A stretch of 64,000 nucleotides of DNA, from assembly GCA_029962745.1 (NCBI GenBank), contig CM057158.1, positions 17,270,743 through 17,334,742 of the forward strand. The letters are read 5' to 3'. Below are positions 1 to 13,464 of this stretch, in pieces. Made by a program: the position numbers and the translations under genes. Numbering within the stretch: position 1 is the stretch's first letter; each line of letters begins with the position of its first letter. The notes under the pieces were generated by a model, which ran no database searches, was not told where the DNA came from, and saw only the letters and a program-made list of their open reading frames with translations. The stretch is from Echinometra lucunter. Taxonomy: Eukaryota > Echinodermata > Echinoidea > Camarodonta > Echinometridae.

Positions 1-168
1 ATTACCCATACCCCATACTGCACAAAATAATTGATGACCGATAACCTGTGACTGATGCCCCCCCTCCCCCCCCCCCCCCCTGGAGTATCTGCATGAATTT
101 GTTCCTAAAGAAAAGTTGCGTACATGTAGTAGTGAAGTATCAAATCATATGCGTTAACGGTAACCACA

Positions 169-202
<34 letters not shown>

Positions 203-1849
203 ACCACACCAAAACAAGAACGGACCAGGGTGTCCACTATAAAAGTGATAGCCATCATTCACCTTACATATGCATGCATATCATGAGCTGACATCATGTA
301 GAGCTTCAAAAACCAATAGGCACTAGGCCGATCTAATACCCAAAGCCAAATACCACCACCTTAAGAATTGCACATACAGTACATATACATTGTGAGAGAA
401 TTTCAGTACTATGTGTAGAGATCATACATGTAAACCTATCTTTCTTGGCTTGCTTTAAGCCTTCCGAATATAAATCAAATGTTACTTCTGGTAAACAACA
501 AGAAAAATGGTTCAAAAAGGGTTTTTCCCCCATCTCCCAAAATCCAACCTGTAATTTATTTGCAACTGATATGTTGAGGAATGATATTTGATTGGATCCC
601 CTCATCATCATTCATAGATAAACCTGTTTTGACAGCACGAGATTTGTTTCCGACAACGCATATTAAAGAGAACAGTTGGTTCTCCTCAGAATACCTACGC
701 GAGATTCAAAAAACCTTTAAGCATTATTATTATCACTTCTGCGTTAAAAAAATTTCTTCTGTTTCATTTTTTCTTATAAATTCGTCTAAAAAAGAAACAA
801 TGGGGTAGAATTATCTCGCGATTTCTTACCCAGAAAATGCAGTTTGAAACTGCACATCTGATTCAGTTCAGCTTGAATCAAATACTACAAAATACAAGAT
901 GCCTTTGGGCGCCTTAACTTCACAATAGAAATATCTTTAATTCCGTAACCTGTGTGACCGCGATGGCAATTTAAACAAGCCGAAGTCAAATACGTAGAAC
1001 AGAGGCAAGCTGAGATTGATGCTATAAATTAAACCAAGAAGGAAAGTTCATTCCGAAATATGCCATTTGTTAACTCGTTATTCGAGACGACAGCTTCCAA
1101 AAGAGGTTACGAGATTTTGAGGAGTTTAATGCAAAGAAAAAACATGAAGGAGATAATAGCCAGGTCACAAGTTCATCATTCGTTGTCGTCACTCGGAAGG
1201 GCGTCCCTCATCCTTAAAGGCCAAATGTCGAAGAAAGAAAAAAAAGACAAGCAGTGCTGTTTCCTATCATGTTTTCCTTATCTCCCTCCTTGATTTTTCT
1301 TTGAGTATGAGCAGATGAATCTATAGATTTCTGACGATGTATATTTTTCCCTTCTCTGTAAATTTCGTTCACCGTGCCCCCTCCCCCTCCTCGAAATAAT
1401 CAATAGACGTCTCTTGTTTATTATTTTCTTCACTTTGAGATCTGCATTATGGAAAAAAAAAATAATCCCCTCATTTATATGCAAAGAACAAATTGATTTC
1501 TTTCATAAATTTATCATCAAACCTCCGCCTTAAGGCATAGATTTCGGGATTCTTGAAGATTTGCAAATTTGAAAGAAATAGTATTAAATTCGGGCAGCAT
1601 TTGATAAACCACCTTTTGCTTTCTATAAGCATGTCGAGCGTCCTACATTTTTCTTACCTGTGATCCCCTGAATTATCTGGTATTCTATTTGGATTATATT
1701 ATTTGAAACTTGCAAAGGCGTGTAGGAGTATTAGCACGATTCCTTTTGATCTGCTGTGAACGGGTTAACCCAATTAGTCATTTATTTTGTTATTATTATT
1801 TTTATGATTTATCGCTTACAAGAAATATCTTGATAAATTATTCTATTTC
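1..1849. other. No gene seen; two long poly-C runs
   Basis: C homopolymers lie at about 62-80 and 172-199. The rest is AT-rich unique sequence without convincing splice-bounded coding segments or terminal inverted repeats. Confidence 0.6.
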
Positions 1850-2062
1850 ACTTTATTTCATTTCATTTCGTTTATTTTCCATTTCCAACATAATATATAA
1901 GCAGAATACATAGGATACCTTGTACAAAGTACAACAATGAAACTTAAAAATAGAATCGTAAATATGATACGAGCTAAGAGAAAGGTTGGTAATGGAGGGG
2001 ACTGCTGAAAAGCTGTGCTTGTAGATTGCAGCCCCCTATAACTTAGAGTTGTAAAAATAGTG
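1850..2062 (-). mobile_element. Possible LINE 3' terminal region
   Basis: On the minus strand the segment has a hairpin-prone GC-rich patch (around 2000-2036) followed by an A/T-rich stretch, resembling the 3' UTR layout of the LINE remnant at 27530-28258. No coding remnant was identified, so the call is tentative. Confidence 0.3.
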
Positions 2063-2065
2063 TAC

Positions 2066-2217
2066 CAATAAAAGAAAAAGAAAAAGAAAAAGAAAAAAGA
2101 ACACACTGATACATACATCGGATAAATATACATAAAGACATTATAGGGGAGAGAAGGAAAGGAGAGGAAAACGAGAGAGAAAGAAAGAGAGAGAGAGAGA
2201 GAGAGGGGGGGGGGGGA
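2066..2217. repeat. Purine-rich simple repeats
   Basis: An (AAAAAG)n stretch at 2070-2098, a mixed (GA)n tract at 2172-2203 and a G homopolymer at 2205-2217. All purines are on the plus strand. Confidence 0.9.
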
Positions 2218-2261
2218 CTCTTGCCTAACAAAACACACAACATACACGGACCGACCGACAC

Positions 2262-3874
2262 AGATATGGGAGAGACTAGAAAAGCGCCATCACCATGGTT
2301 TGAGAGAAAGCTATGAAAAACTTATTTTCCATGTTTGTAATTCTTTAATCATGTAGTCTCGCCTCACTTTTCTTTTTCTTGCTGCTGTGCGTTTCGTTGT
2401 GAATTTGGATTTTGTGTGTATTTTCATTTCTGTATGTACTTGACTTGTATATATACTTTGTATTCCACGGACTTACGGAAGAAAGCTATTGGTTGACGTA
2501 ATTTTTTCCGTCATCAAATTGAATGAAAGAATTACAAACTTGCTATCAAAATTTGGGCGAATCTCTCGAGTAAAAAAGTCCTTTATCGTGCATACTCGAT
2601 GAACATGATTGGGTGCAAAATTCGTATTGTTTTATTTACATTTCGCTGATCCAAGCAACCTTCACGGATCTACAACCTGATTCTGCTTAGAGAATTAACT
2701 TTGGACCCTTTTTTTCTTGAAATTGAGATCCATCGAAGAAACTTAGGATTATATCTTCCAGCGTGCCGTTTCAAAGCCTCTCTTAAGGGAAAAGGAAAAA
2801 CAGATCTTTGTTAAAGCTACCGCGGGCCAGACGACTTATCACAGCTAATAATGTCAAACTCATTACTCACCTCTTGCGCACTCAAAAGAAAGGGTGACAC
2901 GGAATCACATTACACTTGCATGTGTCGGGCTGAATTATCACCCTTTGCTACGAATCTCTTAAGTAATATTTGGAGAAACAATATTCTGATCGTCTAGTCT
3001 GAGATATTTATTAACATGGCTGATCTTTGATTGAGCACCGATTCCCAGACGCCACTTGGGGCTGACTTCTGCATGTTTGTTTTCCATCGTTTTGCGTTTA
3101 GATATGTTGATGCATATAATTGGAAAAAGTACAAGTAGGGTATTCCCCTACCAAAAAAACATAAAGACGTTGCAAAATACTTTTTAAAGTATTCTTAATT
3201 GGTTTTGGCAATTTAATCATTAAATCATAATATACTTCTCTGCAATTATGATGAAGTTTGATACCTCGGAAGATATTTTTTCGGGTTTTTTTTTGCCAGT
3301 AAATGCGAAATGAATAAGTCTACTTATATTCAGCTAATATGATGTGAAACGGAAAATTCAGTTCTTAGTATTGCATTGTGCGTATATAGCTTGTGTTTCT
3401 ACATGCTGTAGTATATGACCCTTCTATTCCATCCTTGTTTATCATCCCCTTCAAACGCTCCACCTTTGTTGACAATGTTCAAGAAAAGTGGACCTTCTCT
3501 GTTTGTCCACGGCATGTCCACATCTCGAACCTTGTGTCTTGTTTGTCCAGGATTATTGAGTCCGAAAGAAAATAGGTAAGGCTCTCACGTCACTCAAAAG
3601 TGTGTTTATACACGATAGAGATTCCCCTTGTCATAGTTACTCCAATGTATGCGCACAATTTTTTCATAAGGAAATGTAAAGAAGTTTTATTTCATAGAGG
3701 GATTAGAACACGACTTATAGAAAACAACATAAGGAGCGCAGGCGCATCTTTTTTTAACCTTTCCAAAATGAAATAGTTTTTCCTTTTTATCATTACATGT
3801 CCAAAGACACAGGCGGAGGAGGATTTTTAATTTTTTGTTTGTTTGTTTTTTGTTATTAGTAGGTTATTAAGAAG
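2262..3874. other. No feature recognised
   Basis: AT-rich unique sequence. A donor-like AGGTAAGG follows an open frame at 3393-3575, but the frame has no recognisable protein and ends in a stop just before the donor. Confidence 0.5.
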
Positions 3875-3882
3875 TGCATCGG

Positions 3883-4200
3883 CGGGGGCGTCAATTCGTT
3901 TTATATATATTTGGGGGACACTCTCAATATAAGGTCCTCAGCTTAAATTCTTTTGGGGGACGTACACCAAAAATTGGCTGACACGCAGAAAAGGTCTTCA
4001 GCTTAAGATTTTGACGGGGGACGTAACATTTTTGGGACACACACACAAAATTTGCCGACAAGCAAAAATGGTCCTCAGCTTCCAATTTTCGGGGGACAAA
4101 CCCTAATGTATCCCCCATCCTTAACAGTTTGGAGAACGTGTTCGATCGTCTCCCCACCCCCCCCCCCCCTCCCCCACCCACCCCCCGATTGACGCCCACG
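3883..4200. mobile_element. hAT-like MITE with GGGCGTCAAT termini
   Basis: The left end CGGGGGCGTCAAT and the inverted right end CGTGGGCGTCAAT match closely. The 8-bp flanks TGCATCGG (3875-3882) and TGTATCAG (4201-4208) agree at 6 of 8 positions, fitting an old hAT-type target duplication. Inside are about three degenerate ~70-bp units centred on GGTCCTCAGCTTAA / GGTCTTCAGCTTAA / GGTCCTCAGCTTCC, and a poly-C tract near the right end. No transposase is present. Confidence 0.65.
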
Positions 4201-4209
4201 TGTATCAGA

Positions 4210-5796
4210 GAGAGGAAAAGAAAGAGAGAGAAAAAGAAATAGGGATAGGGAGAGACAGAGACAGAGATAAAATGATAGAAAAGAGGAAAAGTAATAGAAA
4301 GGGAGCAAGAGAAGACACTAATTATGGTATTTCACCTACATGCATGGAAGGGAATGGACTTCACAAGCTCTTCTCGCCATACCAACTGGTTTCATGTATA
4401 CAATAGTGCACTCAACACGCACTCAACATCATAAAGTAGAGGGAAAATGCTTCACATCCTTAAGTTGCTTAATTGGATAAAAGATTAGTTAATTCGATCA
4501 GTCTTAGACTACCTATCAATCAAAGCACATTATGTTCCTCATAATGATCGAATTTAGCTGGGTAATTCAATATACCTCACCCCCCCCCCTCCTTATTAGA
4601 ATCATAACAATTAAGATAAGAGTTATTCCAACCTGTTAAATCCACATAATCCCTTCAGTAAGAACACAATTCGTGTGTCCTTGCATGACACTGTATCAAA
4701 TTAATCATTCAAGCAATATCTCATATTTCTGATCATATAATTTTTTATACTACGCTGTCTACTCTTGAGGTCTCGATTCATAGCTTCGGGCGTCAGACTA
4801 ATATGTTTGATATGTCTCGTATATCAGTATAATGAAAGCTGTAGACAGTGTATGTACATTAATACATAATGTGTTTTTTTTTTTTCATGCTGTTTTAGCT
4901 TGATGCTAAATGAGCACCTGTTGTGTATTAAAGCCCATATACCGACGCTGTGCGGTGAAAATCATGACAAGGGAGAACCAGAAAACCGTTTTTCTTATAT
5001 TTGTTTACGCAAAGTTAAAGTCCTCTGATCTCTTTCCGTACAATATCTAGTTACATCTTAATGTATGGCTTTTATATGATCAGCGTCTTGCAACATTTCA
5101 TGCTTGATATGAAAAATGTTACCCGACATGCTGTCCGATTTTAATGGCCACCTGTCGCGAATAAAAAGCGCATTAAATCGGATGTAATAGTTGATTGTTA
5201 TTCTAGGAGGTATAATGTAATATGTAGGCATTAGGCTTGGATCCAAATCATTTGTCATAATTTGTCATGGTCTTTAATCTACTAATGCGAATAGCTTTTG
5301 GGCTCCTCTGGATATGTCTCTCCCTAGCACTCATTTCCAATAACATTTTACTTATCAAAATGTTTCTTTCCGTTTCGCATCCCGTCTTTCCTTCTTTTTT
5401 TTTCTCTCTCTCTCTTTCTCTCTAATTTTCACTGTGTCTCTTCCTTCTTCCTTCCCTTTTTCATCATCATTTTCTTTTTATTTTTCTTCTTCTTCTTCAT
5501 CTTTTTCTCCTTCTTCTTTATCTTCGTATAGTTTTCTCTTCCTTTAATATTCACCTGTAGTTTTATCTATTAGTCTGAATTACCTATCTTGTGGGGTTTT
5601 TTTTTTAATCTTGGTTGTTGTTGTTGTTGTTTTCATCTACTTCATCGCATTTATATCCAGTTGGTAGTGAAAATCATCTTACATAAAATCTTGAATATCT
5701 ACTTAACATCGAGCTCATTGAATCAAGATAAAGAAATAAGTAGTATCCCAGAAGTCGTGATTTATAGGAAATGTTTGTTGTAATCCTCTAACTATA
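4210..5796. other. No gene seen; CT-rich stretch
   Basis: Purine-rich 4200-4280, poly-C 4579-4589, and CT-rich sequence at 5390-5570. The rest shows no terminal repeats or coding signal. Confidence 0.5.
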
Positions 5797-6332
5797 AACT
5801 CTTAGAAAAAAATGATGCTGATCAGAACCTTTTCTTATCCCACATTTGGAACCTTTAAAGGTTCTTCAAAGAACCATTACTAGCCCATGACGTTCTTTAA
5901 ATGGTTCTAAAACGATTCCTTAAAGACATTCAGTCGTGAGCTTTCATAGGGAGAAGATCATAATTTGCTGAAACCAGACTTTGTGAAAAGCACTGGAAAT
6001 ACCTGTAATGGAGCTACATTTCTGGCGCACAGCAAAACAAGCTGTCCCACCATAAACACTCTTCGGCCTGCTCCGGGCATTCTCGGGCCAGGGAAAGTGA
6101 GATAATGACTTTGCCATATGGCGCAAAGAGTGGAATATATACAAGCATTACATAAGGTCTGTTTGTCATAAAACTCATAGTGATTGTACAACACCTGTTA
6201 CTGGGTAAGCACCCATAGCGTCGAATTCCCCATGAAAGCCCACGACTGAGCGTCATTAATATAGAACATCTTTTCTGGAGGTTCTAAATACGGGACAGAA
6301 TGGTTCTAAATGGCACATTTTTTCTAAGAGTG
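5797..6332. mobile_element. MITE family A, copy 1 (TA-type, interrupted)
   Basis: The inverted ends are AACTCTTAGAAAAAAATG and, reversed, CACTCTTAGAAAAAATG. A TA precedes the left end. The body is rich in GGTTCT/AGAACC words (TTTGGAACCTTTAAAGGTTC, GGAGGTTCTAAATACGGGAC). The same order is found at 62775-63026 and, inverted, at 59309-59579. Copy 1 is split by a TTAA-flanked insertion at 5924-6255; without it the element would be about 200 bp. TIR and TA target point to the Tc1/mariner type. Confidence 0.75.
5924..6255. mobile_element. TTAA-flanked (piggyBac-type) non-autonomous element nested in MITE A
   Basis: TTAA occurs at 5920-5923 and 6256-6259. The ends are inverted repeats: AGACATTCAGTCGTGAGCTT on the left and, reversed, TGACGCTCAGTCGTGGGCTT on the right. 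Length is 332 bp with no transposase ORF. The related copy at about 62945-62990 carries the uninterrupted site, with CCCTTAATTATAGAACCC followed by TTTTCTGGAGG, which fits a single TTAA before insertion. Confidence 0.8.
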
Positions 6333-9300
6333 TCTGTTTTTCCAAAGCAGGTGTCATTTATAAACATTAACCATTCGAAATATTTGATCTCAAGAGCCCT
6401 GTTTGAACAATGTTCCTTCTCTTTCCCAGATTCTCCCTGTCGTCAACACAGGCAGTCAAATAGCTATAAATCTTAAAAACTAACCATGCTAACAAATCCA
6501 TGCATCCAAAAATAAAATGATTCCTCTTAAGCTCTAATAAGTTCTTGTATAAACATTAAGACACGGACGGTTGATTTATTTCAGAAACGGAGAAGCATCC
6601 CTGTCTCCTAAAATTCGCTGAGTGCATGTTTTATTTCACTCAACCGGAAGATGGAATTTTTGTTAAATAGTAAGAATTCCTTGCAAATTGTCGGAAAAAA
6701 TTCCCGCTTTCTTTCCTCTTTATGCCCATAGGGGACAGCCCATCCGAGTCACACAGACGACTCCAAATATTCATAACATAATCCTTTCCTCTTTTATTCT
6801 TAATATGATTTCAGCTTTGTTTTCTTTTTTCTTCTGAGAATGTTTGTCTCGTTGAGGCTACCCTAGGGCATTCATCTTGCATGATATTTAAACTAACACG
6901 AGCCGGGAAATTATGTCAAAAAGGATTTAGCTGTGTAAGTTGTCTTTCCCAGCAATCCCAGGCATTAAAAGGTTGCGGTTTAAATGCCTTTAGATGGTTT
7001 TTTCCAAATCATACTGGAATTTAGCAATAAATTACAATTCGTATAGCTAAAGGGAATATGCAAAATATACTTTCTTCGTGCCGAACATTACTCGTTAAAC
7101 AAATTAAACAGTATGATTTTCCCAATAATCACCCACCTTTATTTTGATGGGTGGGAAATGCCCCTATTTACAGCTTTTCGTATGAAGAATTTTTGTATGT
7201 TTCCAATCTTTTCGAGTACACCATCTTATCTTGTTTCAGAAATTCTTCTGTGTTCTTTAGTAACTGTTTTCAACATTCAAAATGCGATGTGCATAAACTG
7301 TAAGCCTCGTTTCTTTATTTCATTTTCCCTTTTATTTGTTTCTGTTTTCTTGTATTATCAGTCCCTTTGCTTTCTTCTGTATTTCGATCCATAACCATTC
7401 CAGTTTCCATGATTATTGAGATGGGGGTTAATCCTCAACGGATTTTTATGTTTTCTCAATTTGTTTTTCCTCGACAAGAGAAACGCTTTGTATTGCAAAA
7501 AACAGCCTTGCCCCCAAACGCGTTAAACTTGCATTACTGTTCCAACCTATCAAACATCGATGAGATGATGTAGAGATGATAGATCACATGGGCCTCCTTG
7601 CATTATAGAGTTTACATGCCATTCCCTTCTCACAATCCCACACATCAGTCATTGAGAATCCTCTCTGAATGCACCAGTCATCGTATTAACCCGAAAGCAA
7701 ATTGCCTTCCCATCATTTTTATTTTATCCTCTGTGCCCTTTATCCCCAAAGAACGTAAGTCACGTGTGACTTCTAATCCAGAAACGTACAGTCACGCCAC
7801 CATGGTGCTATGATGAAGCATGTAGACATTAGCTGTCAAAGTATTTTCAAATAAACAAGGCTCTTTATTTTCAAATAAAAAAGAGCATTAATCATTTTTT
7901 TTTACTATCGCCTTAATATCTGCGGGATATCCTTTACACATAATTGCTAGGATAAACTATAGAAATGCAAAATATGCCGAACGTATCTTGTATTCGTGCA
8001 ATTTCAACACGATCATAGATATAGGAATTTGATTAAGTCTTGTCGCTTCTGGCATGGATTATGTGGCGTCTCAAATAATGTCATTTTAGGCAGCAAAGTA
8101 TTGCGTTTTCATTGTCCCGATAGACTTATGTTTCCTTACAATTTCAGTATCTCTCGGTAAGAATTACTGAGAAACAGTCCTGAATCATAACTGTGTCTTA
8201 AAACAACTTTTTTTCTTTTTAAAAATCTTTTTAAATCGTATTATTCATAATAGGTTTAGTTGATATAAAAATTAAGTCACTTTGCGCATACTTCCAGTGC
8301 GCAATGCCACATTTGTGGCAACCTTGTTTGGCTTCGATGGAAACAGATGGGAGGAAAGTGCATTTCGAGGCGAGGAAACCATGCCAGCTGTGCCCTTCGT
8401 ATAGTATTTAAGAGTTACCTGTAGTAAGGTTACCTGGCTGCTATATAGAAATCAATTAGCCTTCTTTATTTACATATAACAGCCTGTGCAACGGTGATAC
8501 AGTCACAAAGTAAAGCTTTTTAACCCTGTAAAAGCACGAAGCCTGCAGTGATGATGCGGAAAGTGCGAAGTTTGGAAATGAAATCGCAGAATAATGGTTT
8601 ATGATTAAGATATTTCGACAGTCACAAAGAAAGCTTTATTGAGTTGAAATCCCATAATGATAGACAAGAACTATTTTCCTTTCTTTATTATTCAACACAC
8701 AAGGACTAATATAATTTTCTAGCGCATTAGATCAACATTATAGAGCAAATCTTAAACCAGCAGTCCTGAAATATGTACAAGTCATTATGAACAGCACTTA
8801 ACAGCTTATCATGTTAGAATTTTTAAGTTTCATATGAATTAGGAAAGGATGACTTCTTTAGAAGAAGCAAAAACACTTCACGAAGGTTGATCTTCTTCTC
8901 GGTAGTAATCATGTGCCTCGGGTCAGGATGATTCGTGATTCTTGTAAGCAAGAACGCAACAGAAATCACGCTTTTCTTCATGTTCTGAACAGAAAAGTGG
9001 CGGTTGAGCATTTGTGACTTTGATTTTTGCCGCCCTCTCCCATTGGCCAAAAGTGTACCAGACCGAAGCTCGTGATACGGATATTGTAAGATACGGTCAT
9101 GAACGTCCATTTTGTTAAAATAAAAAAAATATCGAATCATCCCTTTGTATGTTCTTGTTGTTGCTGTTGCTGTTGTTATATTTTAAAAATCCAAGGGACA
9201 ATCGCCTTTTTCAAAGCCTTCGAAGTACTCTTTTGCTTACAGGAAGTTTGTCAGCCCAATTAAGCTTGACCATTTGATGCAGGATGATAACAATATTCTT

Positions 9301-10842
9301 TACACCATGTTGGCACTTGCTGGTCTTTCCCAAGCAAATTATTTTCTCGAACTTTCTGATGTTTTTCCGTACAGCACTTATCCATCAACGCTCCACCGCG
9401 TCGCCTATCCGAGGTGCCCTTTTAATTGAATTAGTTGCTGTGCACTAATTACTAACCCATCAAGGCCATTAATGCACGTACTCACTATTTCTCGCTTTTG
9501 AACCTCGTAGTTCATCCTTCAACGTCACATTGGTGGAGAGAAGCATTGGATCAGACGATCACAGATGGTTGAACTGTAAAGCTCGTACTTTAAACTCTTT
9601 CTTTAAAAAGAAACTTAAAGCTTGATTTGACCGCTCTGACTGACGCCGAACCGGCGATGTCATATTCTCACTTTCGACTCCGGTTTCTTTAATTTAAATC
9701 ATTAAAGGAGTTTGCACTCAGCCAAGTCAATGGCGAGCTAATGATCTACGTGTTTACACGAGGAAGACTCCCAAGTTCCACTTGAACTTTCTCAGGAACT
9801 GTGCTAACAGTGACAAATCTGTATCATAACCAGTATGTATCAGGGGTTATTAAATTTTACATGTACCATCGTAATACATGATTACGAACATGTTCTCGGC
9901 GCCGCGATTAAAATTTCATGATTAAAGTGGGTAATGATTAAAAAGGGCAGTGGCTGCATGCATGACATGGCATGATTGCTTTGCACTTTAATACGTAAAC
10001 AGGCAAGTAATATAAAATATGAAGATTATACAGTGCCTTTCACGGTCTGTGCCTTTCACGGTCAGTTCGAACATGTGGATGAATATGCGTCCCCACAAAA
10101 AAAAGACCACAGCTATAATTCCTGAATGAGTTTTTAATGGAACATCACAAATTATTACTGGTCGTTAAATGGTGTAACATGCATCTACCGATAATGGTGG
10201 CGCCATTCATGTGCAACTGGACTGAAACCAACTTCCATCTCAATTCCCATCGTTTTGTTGTTTTGTATTCATAGCATTTATATGTACGACTAAAATAGGA
10301 CTATGTATGTCTTCCAGCACACTAAACAGATATAATTTATGCCATTAACATGCCTCTCTTATACCAAAAAAAAAATAGATGACGGGAGAAAATATTTTGG
10401 CGATCTTTAATGTTTCGTCGGGTTTTTTTTAATTCTGATGTGAGGAATTTATGAGACAAAAAGGCAGGAAGTAGGAGGGGGAGAAAAGGTACAAAAGACA
10501 AAAAGTAAAAGTGCCTAAAACAGAAAGCAAAAACAAAAACAAAAAACAAAAACCACATGCAATAGTAGACATCTTGGGCAAAAAGGGCACACCTTTTGCC
10601 CCTTTCTCAGGACAAATTCCCAACTATCAACATGGTTTATACAGTTTCAGAAATTGTACCCTAAGATTTTCCTTCTCTCTTTTTTTTTTCATTGAATGCT
10701 TTTGTCTCCCACAACATCAAGTTAAACATAATGCAGAAATGAATACAGATATACATGCTTTCACAAATGGTACAGAAATGTAAGGAATACTGCATAAGTT
10801 TATTTTAAAAAATGTTTCACACAATTATATCACATAAAAAGG
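6333..10842. other. No gene or element recognised
   Basis: Long AT-rich unique stretch. Minor items are a direct repeat ACAGTCACAAAG..AAAGCTTT at about 8500 and 8620, and a tandem pair of GTGCCTTTCACGGTC at about 10035-10065. An open minus frame of 105 codons at 8823-9140 has no splice support or recognised domain. Confidence 0.5.
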
Positions 10843-10920
10843 ATTTGTCGCAGACGAGTGGGGATTCGATCCCCGGTACGGCACTTATGCCCTTGAGGAA
10901 GGCATTTTATCTCCATTGCT
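10843..10920 (-). mobile_element. Possible tRNA-derived SINE fragment
   Basis: On the minus strand GGGGATCGAATCCCC resembles a pol III B box (GWTCRANNC). It is preceded by a segment with the AATGCCTTCCTCAAGGGCA pattern common in tRNA-like SINEs. No good A box was found, so the fragment is partial or the call is wrong. Confidence 0.35.
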
Positions 10921-11775
10921 CTTTTACCGTAAATTAAATAAATGACTATGCTATACTGCTATAGGCACACTGATACCAACCACGTACATGTGTGTGTTTC
11001 TTTTATAAAAAAAAGGGGGGGTTCCTTGTAACCAAATTATTTCATAAACACGCAAAACATTTTTTTTTAAGATGATCATTGAATTACTCTCTGAAATATG
11101 ATTATAATATTTTAAACATAATCCTTATACAGAATTGCGGCAGTGATTTTTTTTTCTTCAATACGAAGACTCTTGTCTCCCAACCCCTTCCCCATAACGA
11201 ACAGCTTTAAGCCGTCTTTCATTCTCTCGTCCCTTAAGCTTCAAAAGTTCAATCGATGGGCTAAGATATTTTCAAACCTGAGTTTGTGTCTGTTTTGGTT
11301 GCCTTCTATGGAATTAAATGTGCAATTTTAGCAAAGTCTTAATTTTAAGAATATATGTAATTGGTTTTTTTTTCTACTTTTCACCTGATAGATATAACAA
11401 GGGAGAGGGGCAGAGGAAAGAGATTGGGCATCCGAATGGTACAATGGTAAATGAAAGTTTAAAACAGAGCTTGTAGTAGTATTAGCCTAAAATTAAGATT
11501 TAAAAAAAAAAGAGAGAACAAATCAGAACGGATGGCGACATTTTAAAAAGAGAGGATAAGCAAAGCAGTGGATACCAAAAGGCCTTTTTAAGAATTGGTT
11601 GAAACAGGGGGTACAATAAGGAGTGAGAGAAAAGGAACAAAAAAGGGCAAAACGTTGCGAAGTTTAGCGTTAGACGAGAAAAAAAAAGCATCTTTCGAGG
11701 CCGTTGCAGTGTTGTAAACTGTTAGGTGTTGGTATCAGTGTTGGGAATGATTGATTTTTCTTGCCGTAAGATATT

Positions 11776-11988
11776 TTGGAGGAAGGAATGTCTGCGAGCC
11801 AGACCGATAACCTTCCTTCCCATGTCACCCCCTTACGGCTGATAGAATATCGTTCTCTCAGGGGTAAAGATTGTCTAACACGTACGCCTACTACTAGGAT
11901 GCTGCATGGCCAAGCAGTGCAAGATTTCGGGCCCGATTTTCAATATTATAGAATCGTCAGGGATCGTGGCGATGTACAACATAATTAA
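11776..11988 (+). other. Open frame of 70 codons, unassigned
   Basis: The frame has normal-looking composition (for example LRLIEYRSLRGKDCLTRTPT) and no low complexity. No domain, splice sites or homologue is recognised, and it is followed by a LINE-tail-like sequence. It could be a decayed element remnant or chance. Confidence 0.15.
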
Positions 11989-11989
11989 C

Positions 11990-12225
11990 ACATTTTTTTT
12001 TTTATCTACAGTCATAAGTACAGCATTAAATATAAAACATTCGTCATCCACATATCCCTAAATATTCCGGGTTTTCGTCTCCTTCTATTTTCTGAATTAT
12101 TAACTGTATTGTACTCTGTGTTTACCATGTTTACCGCATTGTAGTACATAATTATGTATACCTCTTTTTTCACATTGTACCGATGAGAAGGAAATAAATG
12201 TTAATTTAGAATTCAATTTCAATTT
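11990..12225 (+). mobile_element. Possible LINE 3' tail
   Basis: The segment ends GAAGGAAATAAATGTTAATT followed by AATTCAATTTCAATTT. The same ending, AGAAGGAAATAAATGTGAAT, occurs at 14661-14680. A shared 3' end at two loci suggests a retroelement terminus. Confidence 0.4.
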
Positions 12226-13456
12226 AAATATATATATTATAAGTTATATTGTGTGTGTTCATAGTCTTTTGAAATTTATTATCAGTTTCTACAGCCGATC
12301 CTCAAATTGTTTCTCCGTTAGAGAATTTTTCCTGACCTCCCTGTCTCCACCTCGTTCTTTTGGTGCTTTACTGATTCTCTTGTCTCTCATTTCATCTATC
12401 TCTTTCAATCTTTGTAAGAATTAGTCGTCCTTTTGTTCATTATAAATTCTTTCTCGACTCGTAGTTATCTCATTCCAGTTTCTGATCATAATGCTGTCAT
12501 TTCGTGAATTGTGTCATGAATTGATGTCATGACGGCCGTACATCTAATTGCGGTTGTATGTAGTACTAGAGTGATAATTCAATTTATGTGCGGAGCTGGT
12601 GGATGTATATGACTACGTACTAACTAGGTTCGGCGTGATACGTAGTTATTTGAATATATTTGAATACATTTGAATACCATTAGAGGAATCTAGGTCAGGA
12701 GTTCGTTCGAGGTCTTCACAAATGGTTTTTCTCTGTCAGTTCCTAAACATTTGCTGTCTCTTTACTCAATGATTTTGAGTGATCACTGAGGTCTCCCCGT
12801 AGAGAGTGAATGAAAAGTGAATATCACAATTTTACTCTTAATTCACTTTTAATTCACTCTAAATTCACTCTTTTCTTAAATTCACCCCTAACAGAGGGAA
12901 TGCGTTCACAATTTTTTAAAGAGACTAGTTGGTTAGGTTATGACTTTCATGATAGGAAACTGGAAATCGGCTACCCTCCCCCCCCCCCCCCCCCCCCCTC
13001 CTCCTTATCTACTTACTCTGTTCAGTCTACAGACTGCGGAATGCCACAGGAAGTGCACATTGTTGCCAATCATTCACTGATGTTGAAACAACGTCGTATT
13101 TTCATTTCCCCTCTCTGCTAAAACACCCAACCATTTTGAAGGCGCCGATCCAGTGTCTATTCGCCACCCATTAACCCAACTTTAAATCGATTATTTCGAT
13201 TATTTTAATCGAGGAAAGGAGCCATTTTGTGACGATGTGTTGACAGGTTGGCTGCATGATGGGGTTCAGGTGGGGTGCAGACATGATCCTCTCATATGCT
13301 TGCTATGACGAGAAACAGATAGCAATCAGGGACTAATGGGGTTAAATATACGTAGAAGACGTCGATAATGAGTGTGGAGGAATAATGTTCAGTCATTGCT
13401 TTATCATCATCACAATTTACTCCCAGGGGAATGGTTTTAAACATTTCGGTAACATA
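12226..13456. other. No gene seen; small inverted repeat and poly-C run
   Basis: At 12800-12890 GAGAGTGAATGAAAAGTGAA is followed by inverted and repeated TTCACTTTTAATTCACTCT words, a short foldback. A C run of about 25 lies at 12971-12998. Nothing else was recognised. Confidence 0.5.
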
Positions 13457-13464
13457 TGCATCGT

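Noticed and set aside
3393..3576. Open frame ending at an AGGTAAGG donor as an upstream GPCR exon
   Set aside because: A stop codon lies directly before the donor in that frame and the peptide shows no class C receptor similarity.
8823..9140. 105-codon minus frame
   Set aside because: Composition is ordinary but there is no splice-site context, recognisable domain or support from neighbours. Chance is likely in 64 kb.
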